NCBI RefSeq assembly: GCF_045617425.1 | Contig: NZ_JAZLIO010000015.1 | Coordinates: forward strand, 124,001-188,000 | Direction of reading: 5' to 3' | Source: Carnobacterium_B sp045617425 | GTDB taxonomy: Bacteria > Bacillota > Bacilli > Lactobacillales > Carnobacteriaceae | DNA length: 64,000 nucleotides | Part shown: piece by piece, positions 41,556 to 50,546 of the stretch | Numbering within the stretch: the stretch's first letter is position 1 | How the letters are laid out: the number at the start of each line of letters is the position of its first letter | Position numbers and translations under genes: made by a program | Notes under the pieces: generated by a model | Told to the model about the DNA's origin: nothing | Database searches by the model: none | Seen by the model: only the letters and a program-made list of their open reading frames with translations

Positions 41556-44053
41556 AACAACTCACTCACTTAAGTCGTCATTCAGTAGGTTCAAAAGCGT
41601 ATAATTTACATTTAATGAAAAAGCAAGGTCTCGTTGTTCCTCCTTTTTCAGTTTTTTCGTTTGATCTATTTGATCAAACGGATGTACACATCTTCTTGAA
41701 GGAACAACAAACAGCCTATCAACTAGGAAATGATACCTTGAATGAATTGAGTCAACGATTGCAGCAGAAGTTTAAGGCGGAATTTTTGCAGGAAGATCTT
41801 TCAGCTATCCATGAATTTAGCAGAAACGCATCTGACAACCACACCTACTCTGTACGTTCTTCAGCAAACGTTGAAGATGAGGACTCTGCCTCATTCGCGG
41901 GACAATTCTCTACGCGTTTGTTTGTTAAAGCGAACGATTTAGTTGAAGCTGTAGAAGAAACTCTTCTATCGTTGTACCAGCCCTCTGCATTGAGTTACTA
42001 CTTTGAAAATAGCATCTCGTTAGAAGCTGTTAAATTACACATCATTCTTCAAGATATGATTGCGGGAGATGTATCTGGGGTCTATTTTACTGCGAATCCT
42101 CAAGGGTTGTTGAACGAACACCTAATTGTTGTCGGCCTTGGCGTTGGCAGCGGTATTGTGGAAGATAAAGTAGATACAACGATGGTTACGATCCATTCGG
42201 ATGATCAATTGTCTTACTTTGAAACATCTGGTGCGTCTCCAATCTTAACTGAGAAACAACAAGTAGATTTAGAATCCATGGCGAAAAAAGTCACAGACAT
42301 CTTTGGTCCGCGAATGGATATCGAATTTACATTTTTAGATGATCAACTATATGTTTTACAAGCAAGACCCATCACAAAAATCCCTACAGAACCCGTCATT
42401 ATTTTAGATAACAGTAATATTGTGGAGAGTTATCCCGGAACAACGACTCCTTTGACATTCAGTTTCATTCAAGAAGCTTATGGGAGTATTTTTAGAGGTT
42501 TGGCCAAACGTATGTTGAAAAACGATACACAGACACTTCAATCATTTGAGCCCACTTTTCAAAATATGATTGCTCAAGTCAATAGCCGGGTCTATTATCA
42601 AATCACTAATTGGTACAGATTGTTGCAGCTGCTGCCCTTTTCTAAACAGATCATTCCTATTTGGCAAGATATGTTAGGTGTTCAAGCCACCGATATCTCT
42701 GCAACTACAGTGAAAATCAGCCGACCAATGCGCCTGAAAATCATGGGACGCATCATCAAAAGTTTCATCCAGGTACCTCGTTCAATGAAACAACTTGATT
42801 CGGATTTTGAAGCGATCTCTGAACGATTCGATCAAACTTATACGCGAGAGTCTTCATTTGAAGAACTTCATCAATTATTTGAGCAACTCAAAGGACAAGT
42901 ATTAGAACAATGGGATGTCACTTTGATCAATGATCTTTATGCATTTATTTACACAGGATTGTTAAAAAAGATCTGTTCGCCTGAAGAAGTCCAAGAGGAA
43001 ATTGCCGGAATCGAACAAATTGAAAGTATGAAACCAGTTTTTGAACTGAATAAAATTATTTTCACCATTCAAGAAAATAAAAATAGGGACTATCGAAAGA
43101 AAATCGACAGTCTTTCTTTGGAACGTGCAGCTAATTTTATTGACGAAGATATAGATCCTATCACACAAGATATGCGACATTTCATTCATCAATTTGGAGA
43201 TCGAGCTCCAGAAGAATTAAAATTGGAGACAGCTACCTTTCGTAGCCAACCTTCTTCATTCATTCAATTGATTCAGCAGCAGTTGGAATTGCCACCACCT
43301 GCTCTACGCACTACCTCTAACGCAACTCTAGCATGTAAGTCACGGAATCCATTGGTGAATGGCTTGAAGAAACGCGCTATGACAGGCATCAAATACAGAG
43401 AAAGTTCTCGATTGAATCGCACACGAATTTATGGAATGATGCGCCTCATTTTTATTACCATGGGCGAACAGTTGGTAAAAGAAAACCGTCTTGAACAATC
43501 AGAAGATGTATTCTATTTAACAATGCCTGAATTGTTCGATTTGGCTAGCTATAAGAACCTGTCAAATATGCAGTCGGAGATAGAAAAACGAAAGCATAAA
43601 CGGTCTGTCGATCAGCAATTGCCTGCATTCAGCAGATTGATTTTTGCTGGAAGTATTTTTGAAAAGTACCCACAAACGATTGATCATCAGAAGATTGCCT
43701 CAACCAACCAAAAGGACTTCCAAGGAATTGGTTGTTCAAAAGGTGTGGTTCGAGGACAAGTTCTAGTTGTCGAAGATATTCAAGCCGTTAACTTTCATCA
43801 ATCCCATGCTAAAATTATCGTCACAAAAATGACGGATCCGGGTTGGGTGTATTTACTGACTCAATCAAAAGGAATCATTGCGGAAAAAGGTTCGCTTTTA
43901 TCCCACACAGCAATCATCTCTCGTGAGTTAGGTATTCCTTCTGTCGTCAATGTCAAACAAGCCACACAACAACTGAAAACTGGAGAATGGATTGAAATAA
44001 ACGGCCAGACAGGTTTGATCAAACGTTTGGAGGATGAAAATGACTATTCCTAA
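41552..44053 (+). CDS. PEP-synthase/rifampicin-phosphotransferase-like dikinase, second copy
   Basis: An 833-residue dikinase with the same architecture as the first. It shows VGSKAYNLHLMKKQGL, YSVRSSANVEDEDSASFAGQ, GDVSGVYFTANPQ and MDIEFTFLDDQLYVLQARPI in the ATP domain, then a diverged central region. A terminal His domain follows (TKMTDPGWVYLLTQSKG, LLSHTAIISRELG). The central halves of the two proteins differ strongly, so they probably act on different acceptors or successive steps. It overlaps the UbiA stop in ATGA and the next gene by 14 bases. Confidence 0.87.
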   Translation: MKQLTHLSRHSVGSKAYNLHLMKKQGLVVPPFSVFSFDLFDQTDVHIFLKEQQTAYQLGNDTLNELSQRLQQKFKAEFLQEDLSAIHEFSRNASDNHTYSVRSSANVEDEDSASFAGQFSTRLFVKANDLVEAVEETLLSLYQPSALSYYFENSISLEAVKLHIILQDMIAGDVSGVYFTANPQGLLNEHLIVVGLGVGSGIVEDKVDTTMVTIHSDDQLSYFETSGASPILTEKQQVDLESMAKKVTDIFGPRMDIEFTFLDDQLYVLQARPITKIPTEPVIILDNSNIVESYPGTTTPLTFSFIQEAYGSIFRGLAKRMLKNDTQTLQSFEPTFQNMIAQVNSRVYYQITNWYRLLQLLPFSKQIIPIWQDMLGVQATDISATTVKISRPMRLKIMGRIIKSFIQVPRSMKQLDSDFEAISERFDQTYTRESSFEELHQLFEQLKGQVLEQWDVTLINDLYAFIYTGLLKKICSPEEVQEEIAGIEQIESMKPVFELNKIIFTIQENKNRDYRKKIDSLSLERAANFIDEDIDPITQDMRHFIHQFGDRAPEELKLETATFRSQPSSFIQLIQQQLELPPPALRTTSNATLACKSRNPLVNGLKKRAMTGIKYRESSRLNRTRIYGMMRLIFITMGEQLVKENRLEQSEDVFYLTMPELFDLASYKNLSNMQSEIEKRKHKRSVDQQLPAFSRLIFAGSIFEKYPQTIDHQKIASTNQKDFQGIGCSKGVVRGQVLVVEDIQAVNFHQSHAKIIVTKMTDPGWVYLLTQSKGIIAEKGSLLSHTAIISRELGIPSVVNVKQATQQLKTGEWIEINGQTGLIKRLEDENDYS

Positions 44054-45125
44054 TACATTAAAAATCACTCCAGTGGTTTCAGGTGAACAATCAGAAGCAG
44101 ATTTTTTATATTTCCCACAACAGATCTACAAAAAAGAGGAATGGATGCAGTCGGTCTCAGAGGAACAAGCACAGATCAGCGGACAACATCCATTGAGTTC
44201 AACTTATACGTTCCAAGCATTCAATGGTTACCAAGATGGCCAAATGGTGATTCGTGGGGCTCTGATCAAACCGCACCACTTGGAAGACTACTACTTTGGG
44301 TATTTTGAAGCGGTAGATGATGCAACTGTTATGATTCAGTTTATCCAAAAACTGAGTGACAAAGTACGAAACGAAAATGGCCAGCGCATCGTTGGTCCTG
44401 TTCAAGGAAGTTTTTGGCTAGGCTATCGAATGAAAGTTAAAGGATTTGAACGAACGCCATTTACGAGTGAACCGCACAATCCAGCTTATTACCCAAAGCT
44501 ATGGCAAGAGGCAGGTTTTAAAGAGATCGAGCACTACACATCAAATTTTTATCGCACGATTCCGCCTCAATATGAATCAAAAAAATTAGCCAAACGTTAC
44601 CAATCCTTTGTGGAAAAAGGCTACCGATTTGTTTCTCCTAAACCAGAAGATTGGCCAACCGTTTCTCTTGAAGTCTTTGAACTTTTAAGAGTACTCTACA
44701 AAGACTTTCCATTGTATCAAGAGGTTACAGCTGAACAGTTTAGTCAAATTTTTGCCGATTTAAAACAAGTAATCGATTTTTCTATGGTGAAGTTGGCCTA
44801 CAAAGATCAGCAGCTTGTTGGCTTTCTGATTACCTTGCCGGATTACGGCAATTTGATTTATCGAAAAATGACTGTGCTAAATCTAGCGAAAATTTTATAT
44901 ACTCGATGGCGTGCTAAACGCTATATCATTCTATATTTAGGCGTAGACTCTAAGCATTTGGGTTTAGGATTAGCCATGTCCTACCCAGTTTTCAAACAAA
45001 TAAAACAGCGCAAATCAGAAGTAGTGGCTGCCTTGATTCATGAAAATACAGTAACAAATCGCTATGTGCCAGAGATGCAAAAAGATTCTCATGATTACAG
45101 CTTATGGATGTTAAAATTGGACTAA
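44040..45125 (+). CDS. GNAT-like acyltransferase, YghO-like
   Basis: A 361-residue soluble protein. The pattern YFGYFEAVDDATVMIQFIQ, RIVGPVQGSFWLGYRMKVKGFERTPF and NPAYYPKLWQEAGF resembles the YghO-type double-GNAT proteins. Its C-terminal half looks like a second acyltransferase fold (VGFLITLPDYGN). GGAGG at 44029-44033 suits ATG 44040. Last gene of the operon. It may acylate the lipid or head group, but no activity is known for the family. Confidence 0.72.
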   Translation: MTIPNTLKITPVVSGEQSEADFLYFPQQIYKKEEWMQSVSEEQAQISGQHPLSSTYTFQAFNGYQDGQMVIRGALIKPHHLEDYYFGYFEAVDDATVMIQFIQKLSDKVRNENGQRIVGPVQGSFWLGYRMKVKGFERTPFTSEPHNPAYYPKLWQEAGFKEIEHYTSNFYRTIPPQYESKKLAKRYQSFVEKGYRFVSPKPEDWPTVSLEVFELLRVLYKDFPLYQEVTAEQFSQIFADLKQVIDFSMVKLAYKDQQLVGFLITLPDYGNLIYRKMTVLNLAKILYTRWRAKRYIILYLGVDSKHLGLGLAMSYPVFKQIKQRKSEVVAALIHENTVTNRYVPEMQKDSHDYSLWMLKLD

Positions 45126-45192
45126 CCAAAGCTTGGCTGAAATTTAGAAGAATCAAACAAACTCACACACTATATAATGTGTTTTACTGCAT

Positions 45193-45229
45193 AAAAAGAC
45201 CCCAAAAGATTAGCTTTTGGGGTCTTTGG
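45193..45229. terminator. bidirectional terminator after the lipid-type operon
   Basis: A 14-bp perfect stem AAAGACCCCAAAAG/CTTTTGGGGTCTTT with an ATTAG loop and T-rich flanks. It serves the operon and the convergent oxidoreductase. Confidence 0.92.
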
Positions 45230-45234
45230 CTTAT

Positions 45235-45888
45235 TTAGTTTAAATTACGAATTGCTTCTTCAACAGCAGTGTCGCCAGCTAGAACTTCAAATTCTTGTTT
45301 GATCGTGTTGTCATTATGAAGTACCGAAATCAACGTTTGAGCTACATCTTGACGTGGAATCTCAGTAATATCTTGGCCCATACCAACTTTTATTTGATTG
45401 GTACCAGGTTCATCAACTAATATACCAGGATGCACAATCGTCCAATCTAGATCTGTCCGATTCTTCAACCATTCATCCGCATAATTTTTAGCGATGGTGT
45501 AAATTTGTAAATCCTGTTCTTGAGACATTGCTTCACGCCCTGTACGGAAGGTACTGACCATAACAAAACGTTTAACGCCTGCTTGTTCTGCAGCAGTCAT
45601 CGCTTTAATAGCTCCATCTAAGTCAATCAAAATGGTTTTGTCCAAGCCACTTCCACCAGCTCCAGCACTGAAGATAACTGCATCGACATTTTTCATAGCT
45701 TCTGCCAATTCATCTACTGAATTTTTAACAAGATCTAAAAGAACTGTCTCAATTCCTCGTTCTTCGAAGAAACTCACTTGTTCAGCCTTACGGATCATTG
45801 CGATCTCTTCAATAACTGAATCCTCTTTAGCAAAATCTGCAAAATGACGAGCTACTTTCCCATTGGCACCTACAACTAATACTTTCAT
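45235..45888 (-). CDS. NAD(P)-binding oxidoreductase, atypical SDR (YwnB-like)
   Basis: A 217-residue Rossmann protein. The nucleotide motif is MKVLVVGANGKVARHF, with VDAVIFSAGAGGSG and WTIVHPGILVDEPG as further family text. The ATG at 45888 after GAGAGGAG is chosen over an earlier in-frame start. Such proteins are stress-induced reductases of unknown substrate. It lies downstream of an aldo/keto reductase on the same strand, probably co-transcribed. Confidence 0.85.
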   Translation of the reverse strand: MKVLVVGANGKVARHFADFAKEDSVIEEIAMIRKAEQVSFFEERGIETVLLDLVKNSVDELAEAMKNVDAVIFSAGAGGSGLDKTILIDLDGAIKAMTAAEQAGVKRFVMVSTFRTGREAMSQEQDLQIYTIAKNYADEWLKNRTDLDWTIVHPGILVDEPGTNQIKVGMGQDITEIPRQDVAQTLISVLHNDNTIKQEFEVLAGDTAVEEAIRNLN

Positions 45889-45943
45889 TAAAAAACTCCT
45901 CTCAATCAATCATTCAACTTACAATTAGTATAACGCATATCAC

Positions 45944-46816
45944 TTACTTTTTGTTGTATTGTGAACTGAACACTGGCATAACCTGATCATCACCATAAGT
46001 TTCGATAAGCGGCAACTCGTTTAACATATTCATATCCTCTTCAGAGATTGTAAAGTCGATATCAGCATTCGATTTCATATGATCCTTATTCGTCGTTTTA
46101 GGTAAAGCAACTGTACCTAATTGCAAGACATAGCGAATACTTAATTGAGCAGGTGAAACCTGATACTTTTCAGCCATCTCTGTAACAACTGGATGATCAA
46201 GAATAGCTCCGTGAGCAATTGGTGAGTATGCTTCGACAATGATGTCTTGACTTTGACAATACTCAATGACATCGGTTGGAACATTTGTAATGTGTGCAAG
46301 AACTTGGTTTACCATTGGTTTGACTTTTCCGTTAGTGATCAAGTTTTCCAAGTCTACTTGCTCGAAGTTAGATACACCGATTGCACGTAACTTGCCTGCT
46401 TCATACGCTTCCTCTAAGGCGCGCCATGCTTCTAAGTTCCCTTCGAAGTAATGGTTGCCATCACGGAAGTTTGCCCAAGGCTGTGGACTATGAATGATCA
46501 TTAAGTCGATATAATCCATATTTAAACGTTCAAGTGATTTCTCGATTGCTTTGACCGCTTCCTCATAATTTTTGATATCGCCTTCGAGTTTCGTAGTGAC
46601 AAAAATATCTTCACGGTTAATCCCAGATTCTTTAAGACCACGACCTACACCTTCTTCGTTAAGATAAGCTTCCGCTGTATCAATATGACGGTAACCTGAA
46701 TCAAGCGTATCTTTTACAACTTGAACAACTGCTTCATTATCTATCATCCAAGTTCCTAAACCTAATTTTGGGATTTTAACTCCATTTATTAATGTATACG
46801 TTTCGTTTACTACCAT
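45944..46816 (-). CDS. aldo/keto reductase
   Basis: An NADPH-dependent carbonyl reductase of about 290 residues. It shows IPKLGLGTWMID, SGYRHIDTAEAYLNEEGVG (catalytic Asp and Tyr), TTKLEGD, IHSPQPW and PIAHGAILDHP. The end ALPKTTNKDHMKSNADIDF is the usual cofactor-binding region. ATG 46816 is preferred to a TTG two codons upstream. Substrate unknown. Confidence 0.92.
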   Translation of the reverse strand: MVVNETYTLINGVKIPKLGLGTWMIDNEAVVQVVKDTLDSGYRHIDTAEAYLNEEGVGRGLKESGINREDIFVTTKLEGDIKNYEEAVKAIEKSLERLNMDYIDLMIIHSPQPWANFRDGNHYFEGNLEAWRALEEAYEAGKLRAIGVSNFEQVDLENLITNGKVKPMVNQVLAHITNVPTDVIEYCQSQDIIVEAYSPIAHGAILDHPVVTEMAEKYQVSPAQLSIRYVLQLGTVALPKTTNKDHMKSNADIDFTISEEDMNMLNELPLIETYGDDQVMPVFSSQYNKK

Positions 46817-46849
46817 TTCCAATTCCTTCTTTCTCTTTTTTCCAGCAGA

Positions 46850-47413
46850 TTAATGAAAGACGATTTCTTTAGTAATTCTCGCAGGTGTACCCACAACAAT
46901 CACATTGTCTGGTACATCTTTAGTGACTGTAGCATCTGCTGCAACAATAGCATTTTTACCAATCGTTACGCCAGCCAGAACGGTTGCATTTGCTCCAATC
47001 CAAGCATTCTCTTTGATTCGAATCGAATCCACGATGATTCCTCTTCTTTTTGCTGGATCCACCAAATGATTCACTGTGATTAAACGAGCGCCAGGTCCAA
47101 TCAAGACATTATCTTCAAGGTAAATACCGCCTAAATCAACAAAGGTGACGTTTTGATTGATAAAAATATCTGTCCCAAATGTAATGTGTTTTCCAAAATC
47201 TGTGTAAAAAGGCAACGAAATCGTAACCGAAGAATCAATCGATTGACTCGTAATTTTTTCAAGAGACGTGCGTACCTCTGCAGGAGTATGATAACCGGTA
47301 TTCAATTCCATGACTAATCTTTCATTTTCGACCTTTTGCTCATGTATTTCTTCAAAATAAGAGGATTCTTTTACTATTTCTTTCCTAATAATTCGGCTCA
47401 ATAAGTCTTTCAT
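46850..47413 (-). CDS. hexapeptide-repeat sugar O-acetyltransferase (maltose/galactoside acetyltransferase type)
   Basis: A 187-residue left-handed beta-helix protein. The N-terminal helical cap ends in an unusually Glu-rich segment. The repeats include FTFGTDIFINQN-like text, the catalytic His in LITVNHLVDPAKRRG, and WIGANATVLAGVTIGKNAIVAADATVTKDVPDNVIVVGTPA-type repeats at the end. It transfers acetyl from acetyl-CoA to a sugar. First of three minus-strand genes divergent from a LysR regulator. Confidence 0.88.
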   Translation of the reverse strand: MKDLLSRIIRKEIVKESSYFEEIHEQKVENERLVMELNTGYHTPAEVRTSLEKITSQSIDSSVTISLPFYTDFGKHITFGTDIFINQNVTFVDLGGIYLEDNVLIGPGARLITVNHLVDPAKRRGIIVDSIRIKENAWIGANATVLAGVTIGKNAIVAADATVTKDVPDNVIVVGTPARITKEIVFH

Positions 47414-47491
47414 AGATCTTCACCACCTATATCGTTATTTCTTGTTAAACCCATCATACTAAGATAAACTGAATCTGACTAATACTTATAT

Positions 47492-47509
47492 AGCATACTC
47501 AACTATGCT
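47492..47509. promoter_or_regulatory. inverted repeat in the LysR divergent promoter region
   Basis: AGCAT-N8-ATGCT lies between the divergent LysR gene and the acetyltransferase operon. It is a candidate LysR binding site. Confidence 0.45.
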
Positions 47510-47537
47510 TTTTAACTATACATAGGAGGTATACCTA

Positions 47538-48413
47538 TTGGATTTTCGTGTATTAAATTATTTTTTGACGGTGACTCAAGAAAAAACAATTAGTAAAGCA
47601 GCAGAATCCTTACATTTGTCTCAACCGACTTTATCTAAACAACTAAAAGAACTAGAAGAAGAATTAGGCGTTCAATTATTTACTCGCGGAAACCGCGAAA
47701 TCACCTTAACCGAAGATGGGCACTATTTGATGAACCGTGGTAAAGAAATCCTTTCATTAGTTGATACCACAATGACAAACTTATCGAGTAAAGAAACGAT
47801 TAGCGGGAAAATCGTTATTGGTGGTGGCGAAAGTAAAGCCATGCAATTTATAGCTGAAAATATACGTGTCTTAACTGAAAAATATCCTGATGTGAAAATC
47901 CAATTATATAGTGGAAATGCAGACGATGTTTCTGAGAAATTGGACAAGGGGATCTTGGATTTTGGAATTGTCATCGATCCAGTAGAAAAGAAAAAATACG
48001 ATTACTTAAGATTACCTAGAACCGATCAATGGGGCATTTTATTCCACAAAGACCATCCTTATGCAAAAAAGAAAGCTATCTTATCTGAAGATTTAAAGTC
48101 TCTTTCGCTCTTTGTTTCAAGCCAATCTTTAGTTGATGATCAAATCGGTGAATGGCTAGGGAAAAATCTCGACAGTCAACAAATCATCGGCACCTATAAC
48201 CTTTTGTATAATGCCTCGATCATGATAAAAGAAGGTATAGGTTGCGCACTATGTATTGATGGGATCATAAACACTCAAGGAACAGATTTAACATTTGTTC
48301 CTTTAAGACCCAGTTTAGAGGCACACTTAAATATGATATGGAAAAAGAATGCCATTCATTCAAAAGCAGCAACTGTATTCTTAAAAACTATTCAAGCTTC
48401 TATCCATTTTTAG
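47538..48413 (+). CDS. LysR-family transcriptional regulator
   Basis: A 291-residue regulator. The winged-helix domain is at 1-60 (MDFRVLNYFLTVTQEKTISK, LHLSQPTLSKQLKELEEELG). A periplasmic-binding-like effector domain follows (KIVIGGGESKAMQFIAE). The start is TTG, with AGGAGG 10 bases upstream. It is divergent from the acetyltransferase/aldo-keto reductase/SDR genes, which it probably controls. Confidence 0.92.
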   Translation: MDFRVLNYFLTVTQEKTISKAAESLHLSQPTLSKQLKELEEELGVQLFTRGNREITLTEDGHYLMNRGKEILSLVDTTMTNLSSKETISGKIVIGGGESKAMQFIAENIRVLTEKYPDVKIQLYSGNADDVSEKLDKGILDFGIVIDPVEKKKYDYLRLPRTDQWGILFHKDHPYAKKKAILSEDLKSLSLFVSSQSLVDDQIGEWLGKNLDSQQIIGTYNLLYNASIMIKEGIGCALCIDGIINTQGTDLTFVPLRPSLEAHLNMIWKKNAIHSKAATVFLKTIQASIHF

Positions 48414-48478
48414 CAGCTTTCCAATACTGTTTAAGTCATTCTATTACCCATTCCTAATTAGAAAGGATTTACTCAAAA

Positions 48479-49048
48479 ATGAAAATAGAAAATGCGCTTA
48501 CTATTACGAACCGGGAAGACTTAAGAAATTGGCTTGAGGTACACTCATCTACAGAAAATTTTTGTTGGGTCATTATCAGTAAGACTGAAACCGCAGAAGT
48601 TGTTCAGTATCTAGACATCGTTGAGGAAGCTTTATGTTTTGGTTGGATTGATGGCATCAAGAAAAAAATCTCTGAAATAGAATCAGCTCAACGTCTTTCT
48701 CCACGAAGAAAAAAAAGCAACTGGACAGAATTAAATAAAGAGCGCGTCAGAAGATTAGAAAAACTGGGTTTAATGACAGAAGCGGGCTTGAAAGTTCTTC
48801 CGGATATGCGTCCTGAATCATTTGTTATCGATCAAGAGGTCGAAGCTCGCTTAAAAGAAGATAATCAAGTCTATCAAAATTTTCTTAGCTTCCCTGAACT
48901 CTATAGAAGAATCAGAATAGACAATATACAAAGCTATAAACATGACCAAGAGATTTTTAATAGACGGTTGAATAAATTTATAGAACATACCAGAGCAAAT
49001 AAACTGTATGGTCAATGGAATGATAATGGCCGCCTACTTGATTATTAA
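48479..49048 (+). CDS. YdeI/OmpD-associated family protein
   Basis: A 189-residue protein with the family patterns CFGWIDGIKKKISE and RLSPRRKKSNWTELNKERVRRLEKLGLMTEAG. Family members have been linked to bacteriocin or peptide protection, but the mechanism is unknown. It follows the LysR gene by 65 bases and ends just before a hairpin. Confidence 0.85.
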   Translation: MKIENALTITNREDLRNWLEVHSSTENFCWVIISKTETAEVVQYLDIVEEALCFGWIDGIKKKISEIESAQRLSPRRKKSNWTELNKERVRRLEKLGLMTEAGLKVLPDMRPESFVIDQEVEARLKEDNQVYQNFLSFPELYRRIRIDNIQSYKHDQEIFNRRLNKFIEHTRANKLYGQWNDNGRLLDY

Positions 49049-49059
49049 TAAAAGAAAAC

Positions 49060-49085
49060 GAGGCTAGGACATAAGCCCCAACCTC
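49060..49085 (+). terminator. hairpin after the YdeI-like gene
   Basis: GAGGCTAGG and CCCCAACCTC pair imperfectly. The T tract is interrupted (TTCTCTATA). It directly precedes the structured element at 49123-49212. Confidence 0.6.
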
Positions 49086-49122
49086 TTCTCTATATACGAA
49101 TATTTATTCTAAAACGTACTCC

Positions 49123-49212
49123 AAAAAGCAGACCCGACGTCCACTTCACGAATCATGGTCGATGACCATACTGCACTTATTCGTTCCAGTGATTAGGGTC
49201 TAAACGCTTTTT
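49123..49212. repeat. structured intergenic element, probable dispersed repeat
   Basis: Three nested stems can be drawn. The outer is AAAAAGC-AGACCC (49123-49135) with GGGTCT-AAAC-GCTTTTT (49196-49212). The middle is ACGAAT (49148) with ATTCGT (49179). The inner is ATGGTC-GAT-GACCAT (49155-49169). There is no reading frame. It occupies most of the 222-base gap between two convergent genes and resembles intergenic repeats I have seen in Enterococcus/Carnobacterium-type genomes. Confidence 0.55.
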
Positions 49213-49270
49213 GTCCCGCTCTATTTTTTCGATTATTGCGTTCCTATATTTAACGAACAGATAAATAGCG

Positions 49271-50422
49271 TTAATCTGGTTTAGATAATATACGTACTCG
49301 TTTGACAGAAGGAATATCCTGAATTTTTTTTGCAACAGGTTCTATTCGGTCAAAACTTTCTTCTAAATCAATCAGCATATAGTCGTACCCATCTTTTCCA
49401 TTACTGGTCATGTTTCCTATTTTAAGGTTTTCTTGGTCCAAATAGTTCATGATTTTGGACCATGCTTTCCTAGTTTTTTGATAAAAAATGGTAAGACGAT
49501 ATGGAGACTGAAACACAAGACGAGTAGCTGGAAAGTTGACGGATTCTCTAACCGTTCCAAATAATAAAAAATTACGCAATGCTCTTACGGCGAGTCGGTC
49601 TCCACCCTTTAGAGCTTCCTGAGTAGTTCCACCAATATGGGGAAGCATTAAAATATTCGGGTGACCAAGGTATTCTTCTTGAGGGAAATCAGTAATGTAA
49701 CCGGCTATGGTTTCATCCTGTAGGATCTTCAATAGTCCTGTACTGTTCACAATCGGGTCACGTCCAAAATTAAGCAAATAAGCTCCTTTTTTCATTTGAC
49801 TCAATTTTTCTTCCGTTAGTAAATCTTTGGTTTCATTAGTCAACGGCAGAACAACGACAACAAAATCTGAAAGGCGAAGCAATTCATCTAAATCCACTTG
49901 GTTTACATAATCAATATCATGATCCCGTCTAGCGTAGCCCAATACTTCCATTCCTAGGTCATAACAGCTTCTAGCAATTTGCCTGCCGATAGCCCCCATT
50001 CCCAACAAGCCAATTGTTTTCCCTTGAAGTTCTTGCCCAACATAGTCTGAGCGTTTGGATTCTGCTTGCCCAAGTATATCCGGGCCCTTAAGTGTGCGAA
50101 CCATTTCCGCTGCTGTCGCAACAGGACGTATCGTTAAAAATAGACAAGCCAAAACCAATTCTTTAACTGCGTTTGCATTAACTCCTGGCGTGTTCAAAAC
50201 AGCTGTTCCATTTTCAGTAGCGGCTTCTAGATTGATTGTGTTGACACCGACACCTGATCGAGAAATAACCAATAATTCTTCTGAGATCGATTCATCAGGA
50301 ACGTTGGAACTTCGAACTAGGATTCCTTCAGTTTCTCTCTCTTGGCTAATTTCAAAGTTTGGTTTTTGCAATCTAGCGATGAGTCCATCAGAAATTGGAT
50401 CAATCAGTCGTAACTTATACAT
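49271..50422 (-). CDS. serA: D-3-phosphoglycerate dehydrogenase-like protein with C-terminal ACT domain
   Basis: A 383-residue 2-hydroxyacid dehydrogenase. The NAD motif is GLLGMGAIGRQIARSCYDLG. The catalytic His is in MLPHIGGTTQEA, and VLVISRSGVGVNTIN-type text lies in the substrate domain. About 75 C-terminal residues (YDYMLIDLEESFDRIEP) look like an ACT domain, often a serine sensor. ATG 50422 is chosen; the 56 upstream in-frame codons are non-coding in character and overlap the divergent gene. No serC or serB is adjacent. Confidence 0.85.
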   Translation of the reverse strand: MYKLRLIDPISDGLIARLQKPNFEISQERETEGILVRSSNVPDESISEELLVISRSGVGVNTINLEAATENGTAVLNTPGVNANAVKELVLACLFLTIRPVATAAEMVRTLKGPDILGQAESKRSDYVGQELQGKTIGLLGMGAIGRQIARSCYDLGMEVLGYARRDHDIDYVNQVDLDELLRLSDFVVVVLPLTNETKDLLTEEKLSQMKKGAYLLNFGRDPIVNSTGLLKILQDETIAGYITDFPQEEYLGHPNILMLPHIGGTTQEALKGGDRLAVRALRNFLLFGTVRESVNFPATRLVFQSPYRLTIFYQKTRKAWSKIMNYLDQENLKIGNMTSNGKDGYDYMLIDLEESFDRIEPVAKKIQDIPSVKRVRILSKPD

Positions 50423-50546
50423 ATAGTTCTGCCTCGTTTCTTCTACTGTCTTGTGCTCGTAGTCCTGTGTTACATAAAATTTTGAATTGTTGCTTTTTAT
50501 TTTATCATTCGATACACTAAAAGAAAAGATGGAGAGGTTTGAGATT

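Noticed and set aside
36029..45125. Claim that the organism makes true archaeal ether lipids
   Set aside because: No geranylgeranylglyceryl phosphate synthase or polyprenyl synthase is in the window, and each enzyme has bacterial relatives. Only the set of activities is argued, not the product.
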